11,941 nucleotides of DNA from Fibrobacteria bacterium GUT77. GTDB lineage: Bacteria; Fibrobacterota; Chitinivibrionia; Chitinivibrionales; Chitinispirillaceae. Under the pieces are notes generated by a model. It worked only from the letters and a program-made list of their open reading frames with translations. It searched no databases and had not been told where the DNA came from. The position numbers and the translations under genes were made by a program. Shown piece by piece: positions 6,583-11,941 of the stretch. The DNA lies in NCBI GenBank assembly GCA_001462255.1, contig LIUJ01000180.1:1-11941 (forward strand), in the 5' to 3' direction. The first letter of the stretch is position 1; each line of letters opens with the position of its first letter.

Positions 6583-7375
6583 GCTCGTCGAGGTCGCCTT
6601 TAAGGGCGAGCGCAAGGCGATATTTAAGGACAAGAACGAGCTCGACATCGTCGAGGGCGAGTACATCGTCGTGGAGGCGGAGCGCGGCCAGGATATGGGC
6701 AAGGCCTCCTGCGTGGGATCCTTGGTAAAGCTCAAACGCGGCAAGGGCGAAACGCGCGGCGTCGTCCGCAAAGCGCTTGCCGGCGATCTTGAAACCCTTA
6801 AGAGGAACCAAGAGCGCGAAAAATCCGCGTTCAAAGTCTGTCGCGACAAGATCAAACACTACAAGCTTGATATGAAATTGGTAGACGTGGAGATGCAGTT
6901 CGACGGCGGCAAAATAACGTTCTACTTCACCGCCGCGCAACGCGTGGATTTTCGCGAGTTGGTAAAAGACCTCGCCTCCGTATACCGCACCCGCATAGAG
7001 TTGCGCCAAATAGGCGTCCGCGACGAGGCCAAACGCATAAGCGGTTGCGGCGTATGCGGCCGCAAACAGTGTTGCAGCGCGTTTTTAAGTGAGTTCGAGC
7101 AAATTACCACCCAAATGGCCAAAGACCAGCAGATAGCCCTAAACCCGTCTAAGATATCGGGAAACTGCGGGAGGTTGCTCTGTTGCCTGCGCTACGAAAA
7201 CGACATGTACATCGACATATTCTCAAAATTTCCGCCGTTGGGATCAAGGATAAAGTACGGGAATAAAGAGGGGACGCTGAACTATATAAATATCTTCCAG
7301 AACAAAGGCCTCGTCCACTTCGGGGACGCGCAGGAGTGGCTTGAGATTGAGGAATTGACAAAAAACGTCGTCTGA
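6566..7375 (+). CDS. ricT: PSP1-domain protein, RicT (YaaT) family
   Basis: The 269 residues match the PSP1/RicT family along their length: 'GEYIVVEAERGQDMGK' (31-46) near the N-terminus; a middle region with 'FYFTAAQRVDFRELVKDLA' (119-137); then the cysteine-rich signature 'CGVCGRKQCC' (161-170), 'MAKDQQIALNPSKISG' (184-199) and 'CGRLLCCLRYE' (201-211). In Bacillus RicT joins RicA and RicF in a complex that binds iron-sulfur clusters and steers RNase Y mRNA processing; the seven cysteines here fit cluster binding, though whether partners exist in this organism is unknown. The holB-ricT order is the same as in Bacillus and in many other phyla, which supports the call. Both genes end at the hairpin near 7454. 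The N-terminal ATG is set by GGAGG six bases upstream. Confidence 0.9.
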   Translation: MSKSSKLVEVAFKGERKAIFKDKNELDIVEGEYIVVEAERGQDMGKASCVGSLVKLKRGKGETRGVVRKALAGDLETLKRNQEREKSAFKVCRDKIKHYKLDMKLVDVEMQFDGGKITFYFTAAQRVDFRELVKDLASVYRTRIELRQIGVRDEAKRISGCGVCGRKQCCSAFLSEFEQITTQMAKDQQIALNPSKISGNCGRLLCCLRYENDMYIDIFSKFPPLGSRIKYGNKEGTLNYINIFQNKGLVHFGDAQEWLEIEELTKNVV

Positions 7376-7453
7376 TTGTGATTTGTGTGATTTAACGTTT
7401 TTTAACGTAAAAATACAGGTGAATACAATTTGCCCTTACAACGTATTATGTAG

Positions 7454-7479
7454 CGGGCGGTCTGCGGTCGCCCGTTTTT
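7454..7479 (+). terminator. Intrinsic terminator after ricT
   Basis: Stem CGGGCG (7454-7459) pairs with CGCCCG (7469-7474) around a nine-base loop and is followed at once by TTTTT (7475-7479). It closes the holB-ricT unit and separates it from metG. Between the ricT stop and the stem, TTTAACGT occurs twice (7391-7398, 7401-7408) with no assigned role. Confidence 0.7.
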
Positions 7480-7510
7480 GTACAAATTAATTCAACGTTT
7501 AATTTCGACT

Positions 7511-7581
7511 CATCGAGATTGCTTCGCTTCGCTCGCAATGACTGTCATTGCGAGGAGCGAAGCGACGAAGCAATCTCGATG
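7511..7581. repeat. Palindromic dispersed repeat, intact copy
   Basis: Left arm 7511-7542 starts CATCGAGATTGCTTCG and ends GCAATGAC. Right arm 7544-7581 runs GTCATTGCGAGGAGCG through GCAATCTCGATG. They are inverted copies separated by one base, the left arm lacking two short blocks (about three bases each). The element lies between the ricT terminator and the metG start, so any transcript reading into metG from upstream of it would carry a very stable hairpin. Flanking bases CAACGTTT (7493-7500) and GACTCATCGAGATTG recur at the copy entering at the right edge of the window. Confidence 0.85.
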
Positions 7582-7615
7582 AAAGACAGTCTAATTTAAT
7601 TCAAGGACAAAATCC

Positions 7616-9259
7616 ATGAGTACCGAAAAACGAAAAGTCTTGGTGACAAGCGCCCTTCCCTACGCCAACGGCGACATCCACTTAGGTCACCTTCTCGAAG
7701 CCGTCCAAACCGACATATACGTCCGCTACCGCCGGTTGCGCGGCGACGACGTTCTCTACGTTTGCGCCGACGACACGCACGGCACGCCCATAGAGATAAG
7801 CGCCATGCGGCAGGGCATTACCCCCATAGAGCTCATCAACAGGGCGCGGGAGAGCCATATCCGCGACTACGCGGGATACGACATAAGTTTCGACACATAT
7901 TACACTACCAATTCGGAAGAGAATCGACATTACGCCGAAAGAGTTTATGATAGTCTGCGCCAAAACGGCCTCGTAATTGAGAAAGAGATTAACCAATACT
8001 ACTGCGAGCACGACAAGCGTTTTTTGCCGGACAGATTCATCGTGGGAACCTGCCCGCGTTGCGGGGCGCAAAAGCAGTACGGCGACGTTTGCGAGGTTTG
8101 CGGGGCCACATACGAGCCCACCGAGGTCGTAAACCCCGTATGCGGACTCTGCGGCAAAGCGCCGCAACTGCGTTCATCCACACATATTTACGTGCAACTC
8201 TCAAAGCGCCAAGAATTTTTACGCGAGTTTATAAATAGACCCGGCGTCCTGCAGTCGGACATGCGGAATTTCGTGAGCACTTGGATAGAGGAGGGGCTGA
8301 AGGAGTGGTGCATATCGCGCGACGGGCCCTACTTCGGGTTCAAGATACCGGGTACCGAGAATAAATATTTTTACGTGTGGATGGACGCGCCCATCGGCTA
8401 CCTCTCGTCGACGGCGCACTACTGCGCCGAACACGGCTTGGACGTCATGGACTACTGGAAGAAGGGCGGCCCCACGGAGGTCGTCCACTTCATCGGCAAG
8501 GACATCGTCTACTTCCACGCGCTCTTTTGGCCGGTTATGCTCGACAGCGCCGGATTCGCCGTCCCAACGAGCTTGCGCGTACACGGCTTCCTAAACGTAG
8601 AGGGCGAAAAAATGTCCAAGTCGCGCGGCACGTTCATACTCGCCCGCGAGTACACGGAGAAGGTCACCCACCTGCAGGCCGGAGAATTTTTGCGCTTCTA
8701 CTACGGCTCAAAGCTCTCCCCCAACAGCGCCGACCTCGACTTCAGCAGGGAAGAGTTGACGACGCGGGTCAACACCACGTTGATAAACAATATAGGCAAC
8801 CTGCACAACCGTTCCACGGTGTTCTGCGAGCGTTACTTTGACGGCGGCGTTCCCCAAGCGGCGTGGGACGCGAGCATTGCCGCGCTGATAGAGGCCGCCG
8901 CCGCCGACATCGCCGCCCACTACGAGAGCGGCGACTATAAACTGGCGGTCGAGAGAATACAGTCGCTCGGTAGTGTAGGCAACAAATACTTCCAAGACAC
9001 AAAACCGTGGGAGCTTATAAAAAAAGGCGACAAAGAGTCCGCGGCGGTTGTAATCGTCACCTGTATCAACCTGATAAAAGCGCTTATCGTCTTCCTAAAG
9101 CCCATTACGCCTAAGATGTGCGCCGCCTTCGAAAAACAGATAGGCGCGGAACTGACATGGGAAGATTATCGTTTTAATTTTGCCGGGAAAAAAATCGGCC
9201 AAATAGACAAACTGGCGCTTCCGCTTGAGGCCGGGCATTTGAGCGGGTTGTTTGAATGA
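7616..9259 (+). CDS. metG: Methionyl-tRNA synthetase
   Basis: The enzyme charges tRNA-Met, including the initiator. The 547 residues show the class I signatures: 'PYANGDIHLGHL' with the HIGH-type box at 22-25, and 'KMSKS' at 332-336. The connective peptide carries zinc-knuckle cysteines C146, C149, C159 and C162, plus a further pair C176/C179, the arrangement of two-knuckle MetRS enzymes. 'YVWMDAPIGYLSS' (253-265) and 'FIGKDIVYFHALFWP' (292-306) are the usual active-site neighbours. An anticodon-binding helical domain follows ('SADLDF', 'NNIGN', then 'KPWELIK'). The C-terminal EMAP/tRNA-binding dimerisation domain of longer MetRS proteins is absent, so the enzyme is probably monomeric. AAGGA at 7603-7607 supports the start at 7616. 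The stop overlaps the recJ start (ATGA). No T-box or other leader riboswitch was recognised. Confidence 0.96.
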   Translation: MSTEKRKVLVTSALPYANGDIHLGHLLEAVQTDIYVRYRRLRGDDVLYVCADDTHGTPIEISAMRQGITPIELINRARESHIRDYAGYDISFDTYYTTNSEENRHYAERVYDSLRQNGLVIEKEINQYYCEHDKRFLPDRFIVGTCPRCGAQKQYGDVCEVCGATYEPTEVVNPVCGLCGKAPQLRSSTHIYVQLSKRQEFLREFINRPGVLQSDMRNFVSTWIEEGLKEWCISRDGPYFGFKIPGTENKYFYVWMDAPIGYLSSTAHYCAEHGLDVMDYWKKGGPTEVVHFIGKDIVYFHALFWPVMLDSAGFAVPTSLRVHGFLNVEGEKMSKSRGTFILAREYTEKVTHLQAGEFLRFYYGSKLSPNSADLDFSREELTTRVNTTLINNIGNLHNRSTVFCERYFDGGVPQAAWDASIAALIEAAAADIAAHYESGDYKLAVERIQSLGSVGNKYFQDTKPWELIKKGDKESAAVVIVTCINLIKALIVFLKPITPKMCAAFEKQIGAELTWEDYRFNFAGKKIGQIDKLALPLEAGHLSGLFE

Positions 9260-10986
9260 CCTTCCCCTCCCCCCGCGAACGAATCACTTTACGTAATGTC
9301 GACCATACCGTCGTCGCTAAGCTTGCCGCCGAGCTCAACGTTCCCGCCGCCGCCGCGACAATCCTCGTGGGGCGCGGCCTCACGACTTTCGACCGGTGCA
9401 AGGCCTACTTCCGTCCCAACGCCGCCGACGGCTTCTTGGACCCGTTTCTCTTTGCCGACATGGACAAAGCCGTAAAGCGCGTAACGGCCGCGATAGACTC
9501 CGGCGAGAAGATATTGATTTACGGCGACTACGACGTAGACGGCGTGACGGCGACGGCGCTGCTCACCCGCGTGCTTAAACGCCTCGGCGCGAACTGCGGC
9601 TATTATCTCCCCAATAGGCTGACGGAGGGATACGGCATCTCGGAGACCGGCATCCGTCACGCCGCCGACATCGGCGTCGCCCTCATCATATCCGTGGACT
9701 GCGGCGTTACCGCATGCGAGGAGGCCGAACTCGCAACCTCACTCGGCATCGACATGATTATCACCGACCACCACGAGCCTAAAGACACATTGCCGACGGC
9801 ATTCGCGTTGATCAATCCAAAATTACATAATTGCGGCTATCCCGACAAGGCGCTGGCCGGTGTGGGCATCGCCCTAAAACTCTGCCAAGCGTTGGCAAAC
9901 GCCACCGACCGCGGCGACGATCTTTGGAGCGACCTCATAGAGCTCGCGGCGCTCGGCACCGCCGCCGATATCGTTCCCATGACCGGCGAAAACCGCGTTA
10001 TCACCGCACTCGGCTTCGCCAAAATCCCAACCACCGGCATTATCGGCCTACGCGCTCTCGTTTTTGCCCAGGGGCTCTCCGACAAGCAGCTCTCAACCGG
10101 CCAAGTGGTCTTCCAACTCGCACCGTGCGTAAACGCCGTAGGCCGCTTAGGCGACCCGCGTCGCGGCGCCGAACTGTTGCTCACATCCGACCCCGCGTTA
10201 GCCGACCTCTACGCCAGAGAACTCAAAGAGGCGAACATAGAGCGCCGCGCCTTAGACAGCCTTGCCGCCGAAGAAGCCGTAAGCTGGGTGGAAAGCCGTT
10301 GCTCCCCCGAAAACGACTACGGTTTGGTGGTTGCGAGCCCAAGCTGGCACGTTGGCGTAATCGGCATAGTGGCCTCCAAGGTGGTAGAACGCTACAATCG
10401 CCCCACGATCCTTATATCAATAGGCGAAGACGGCGCCGCAAAAGGGTCGGGCAGAAGCGTCCCCGGCCTGCACCTATTAGAGACGCTCGACGCTTGCGCC
10501 GACATACTCGACGCCTACGGCGGCCACGCCGCCGCCGCCGGGCTCTCGCTGCGCGCCGATAAAATCGACGCCTTCAGAACCCGATTCAACGAGGTAGTAA
10601 AATCAAAACTGTCTGCGGAAGACTTGGCTCCCCATGTAACCGCCGACGCGGAGGCGCCCATAGACCAACTCACCCCCAAGCTACTGCGGATAATCAAACA
10701 AATGGAACCCTTCGGCCCCGGCAACATGCGCCCCGTATTGCTGACACGCGGCCTAAAACACCGTTATCCCCCCAGAATAGTAGGTCAAAAACACCTAAAA
10801 ATGACGCTGACCGACGGGAAAGCGGTCATGGACGCCATAGCTTTCGGAATGGGCGAAAGACTCCCCGAAGTAAACGCCGCCGAATCGTTGGACATAGCCT
10901 TCGCGCTTGAGGACAACGAGTGGAACGGCAAAACCACCCTACAGATGAACGTCAAAGGGATTGGGACGGATAATATAAAAACATAA
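9256..10986 (+). CDS. recJ: Single-stranded-DNA-specific exonuclease RecJ
   Basis: RecJ degrades single-stranded DNA 5' to 3' in recombination and mismatch or base-excision repair. The 576 residues carry the DHH phosphoesterase motifs for two-metal catalysis: 'IYGDYDVDGVTATALL' (88-103, motif I), 'ISVDCG' (145-150), 'ITDHHEPKD' (169-177, the DHH motif), and 'ALGTAADIVPM' (232-242). 'NAVGRLGDPRRG' (293-304) links to the DHHA1 domain with 'WHVGVIGIVASKV' (364-376), 'GSGRS' and 'GGHAAAAGLSL' (422-432). A C-terminal OB-like domain follows, including 'MEPFGPGN'. All catalytic motifs are intact and the length is normal. The start codon overlaps the metG stop by 4 bp (ATGA), implying translational coupling. 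No clear terminator follows; only a weak GGAT/ATCC hairpin at about 10987-11000 is seen. Confidence 0.95.
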   Translation: MTFPSPRERITLRNVDHTVVAKLAAELNVPAAAATILVGRGLTTFDRCKAYFRPNAADGFLDPFLFADMDKAVKRVTAAIDSGEKILIYGDYDVDGVTATALLTRVLKRLGANCGYYLPNRLTEGYGISETGIRHAADIGVALIISVDCGVTACEEAELATSLGIDMIITDHHEPKDTLPTAFALINPKLHNCGYPDKALAGVGIALKLCQALANATDRGDDLWSDLIELAALGTAADIVPMTGENRVITALGFAKIPTTGIIGLRALVFAQGLSDKQLSTGQVVFQLAPCVNAVGRLGDPRRGAELLLTSDPALADLYARELKEANIERRALDSLAAEEAVSWVESRCSPENDYGLVVASPSWHVGVIGIVASKVVERYNRPTILISIGEDGAAKGSGRSVPGLHLLETLDACADILDAYGGHAAAAGLSLRADKIDAFRTRFNEVVKSKLSAEDLAPHVTADAEAPIDQLTPKLLRIIKQMEPFGPGNMRPVLLTRGLKHRYPPRIVGQKHLKMTLTDGKAVMDAIAFGMGERLPEVNAAESLDIAFALEDNEWNGKTTLQMNVKGIGTDNIKT

Positions 10987-11045
10987 GGATTATATGATCC
11001 CCCCCTCCCCTCACGTCAAAATATGTCAAAAAAGGAGATGTTGTT

Positions 11046-11087
11046 ATGAAGACTAAGGAGGAGATTGAGGTTCTTATTGTCCCCTAA
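11046..11087 (+). CDS. Possible 13-residue minigene or decayed gene start
   Basis: An ATG at 11046 opens a 13-residue frame, MKTKEEIEVLIVP, closed by TAA at 11087. A near-ideal ribosome site AAAGGAG ends at 11037, eight bases before the ATG. The last 14 bases overlap the 3' end of the convergent aat-like gene. The strong ribosome site and charged start look like the first codons of a real gene, so this may be the remnant of a gene whose body was lost when the convergent gene or a rearrangement arrived. A functional short peptide is also possible. No homology can be claimed. Confidence 0.3.
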   Translation: MKTKEEIEVLIVP

Positions 11088-11802
11088 ACAACGAGACAAA
11101 TTCTTTTTGACTTATGTCCACTGCCCCCAAATCCGTTTTGTATTTAAGCGGCATACCGAAGTCAAGGAAAGAAAAACCGTTTTCTTGCAGGTATTTTGCG
11201 GTTTTTACCATTTGCACCGTGCCGGCGTCGCTCTCATTGTAGAAGCCGGAATAGCTTGTATAGATCTTTCCGCAAACCACGCCGAATTCGCCGGCGGCTA
11301 ATTGCTCGTTTCTGTAGAGGGCGAACGAGGCGGGGTAGGCGTATGGAAGCGGGGATAGCGTTTGGGGGATAGGATGATTTGCCGCCGCGTTTCGGCGTAT
11401 CTTTTTAATGCAGTCCACGAGCGGCGGGGTCAGCCAGTCGGGGCCGTGCTTCTCCACGCAAAGGTCTACGATGCGGTCAAAATAGGCGTCGGCCCTCAGT
11501 TCATAGCGGTTAAGGATTTTTTTTATCGACTTCTTTATGCGCAGGTTTTCGTAAAACAGCGCCGAGCGGACATAGTGCAGTTTCGGCAGTAGAATATAGA
11601 ACGGGTCGTCGTCTTCGGATACGTTTGCTGACATCACCAAGAATCCCGCTTCCATCAATTTAGCGACGAAATCAGGCTCAAAAACGGACGCGAGGCAAAA
11701 CTCCTCGCTGTAATCCGTTTCAAGTATGGCGTCCACGGTTTTACGACAGTCGTCGAATGGGGTGATGAATATGTGACCGTGCGGAGTGTATTTCAGTTCC
11801 AT
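11074..11802 (-). CDS. aat: Leucyl/phenylalanyl-tRNA-protein transferase-like protein
   Basis: Aat transfers Leu or Phe from tRNA to the N-terminus of proteins bearing basic residues, marking them for ClpS/ClpAP. The 242 residues align by pattern: 'LMEAGFLVMS' (49-58), 'ILLPKLHYVRSAL' (70-82), 'DWLTPPLVDCIKKI' (122-135), 'LAAGEFGVVCGKIYTSYSGFY' region (168-188), 'DAGTVQMVKTAKYLQENGFSFLD' (192-214) and 'DLGAVDISQKEF' (224-235). Two classic sites differ: the GESMF block reads 'TSYSGF' and the IDCQ block reads 'LDFGM', keeping the Asp (D214) but not the Gln. From memory, spirochaete homologues look like this, so it may be a lineage variant rather than a decayed copy; activity and substrate could differ. 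The start has AAGGA (plus-strand 11809-11813) six bases upstream. The gene converges on recJ and stands alone. Confidence 0.75.
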   Translation of the reverse strand: MELKYTPHGHIFITPFDDCRKTVDAILETDYSEEFCLASVFEPDFVAKLMEAGFLVMSANVSEDDDPFYILLPKLHYVRSALFYENLRIKKSIKKILNRYELRADAYFDRIVDLCVEKHGPDWLTPPLVDCIKKIRRNAAANHPIPQTLSPLPYAYPASFALYRNEQLAAGEFGVVCGKIYTSYSGFYNESDAGTVQMVKTAKYLQENGFSFLDFGMPLKYKTDLGAVDISQKEFVSLFRGQ

Positions 11803-11838
11803 AATTGTTCCTTGAGATGTTCAATGATTATTATTATA

Positions 11839-11868
11839 AATATAATATGTATTACCGCAGTATGGCAA
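11839..11868 (-). promoter_or_regulatory. Candidate promoter of the aat-like gene
   Basis: On the minus strand TTGCCA (plus 11863-11868) and TATATT (plus 11839-11844) are 18 bp apart, upstream of the AAGGA ribosome site and the ATG at 11802. The leader would be about 30 nt. The surrounding DNA is very AT-rich, so the -10 could be shifted by a few bases. Confidence 0.4.
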
Positions 11869-11918
11869 AGAAGTTCACAACGATTAATATTGTTGAATAA
11901 AATCCAACGTTTTTTTGT

Positions 11919-11941
11919 GACTCATCGAGATTGGCTTCGCC
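11919..11941. repeat. Left end of a third palindromic repeat copy, cut by window edge
   Basis: GACTCATCGAGATTG at 11919-11933 is identical to 7508-7522 at the start of the intact repeat, and CAACGTTT precedes both at about the same distance. The sequence then reads GCTTCGCC, as in the repeat arm but with one extra G before it. The rest of the copy is outside the window. Confidence 0.65.

Noticed and set aside
7480..7615. T-box or SAM riboswitch in the metG leader
   Set aside because: No T-box conserved sequence or multi-stem SAM fold was recognised; the only strong structure is the dispersed palindrome.
9831..10562. A 243-codon plus-strand frame
   Set aside because: It is frame-shifted within recJ, extremely Arg-rich, and recJ is complete in the other frame.
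10987..11000. Terminator after recJ
   Set aside because: The GGAT/ATCC hairpin has only four pairs and is followed by a C-run, not a T-run.

Overview
The window is ordinary bacterial chromosome, densely packed with housekeeping genes. Coding DNA is moderately GC-rich and the intergenic gaps are AT-rich. The gene set (two-subunit NAD-linked dihydroorotate dehydrogenase PyrK/PyrDB, a PSP1/RicT protein beside holB, a six-cysteine two-knuckle MetRS) suggests an anaerobic or fermentative bacterium. The terminal Aat-like protein reminds me of the form found in spirochaetes (Treponema-like), so Spirochaetota is my best guess, held with low to moderate confidence. No phage, plasmid, transposase, CRISPR, tRNA or rRNA gene was seen.

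Layout: (1) The 3' part of a tandem-ACT protein (+) converges, three bases apart, on a pyrK-pyrD operon (-). (2) A divergent gap with a credible sigma70-type promoter leads into a large REC-PAS-histidine kinase-REC protein (+); its start should be placed at 2240, well inside the longest open frame. (3) A palindromic repeat region precedes a two-gene cassette of small membrane proteins, a zinc-ribbon dispanin (CD225) and a DUF2752 protein. (4) holB and ricT overlap and end at an intrinsic terminator. (5) A second palindromic repeat sits in the leader of metG, which overlaps recJ by 4 bp. (6) A 13-codon minigene with a strong ribosome binding site lies where recJ meets a convergent, divergent-sequence aat-like gene. 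The right edge cuts into a third copy of the palindromic repeat.

The most interesting signal is the short-repeat ecology. The palindromic element (arms reading ATTGCTTCGCTTCGCTCGCAATGAC or close to it) occurs at 4206-4304, 7511-7581 and 11919-11941. The first copy is interrupted by a 25-nt second repeat. That second repeat, in reverse complement, is nearly the same sequence as the unit tandemly expanded in frame inside holB (5977-6072), where it encodes STPLNDRA repeats. A dispersed intergenic repeat therefore seems to have entered and expanded within an essential replication gene. Secondary points are the dispanin/DUF2752 pair and the altered active-site motifs of the Aat homologue. I see no convincing new multi-gene system.
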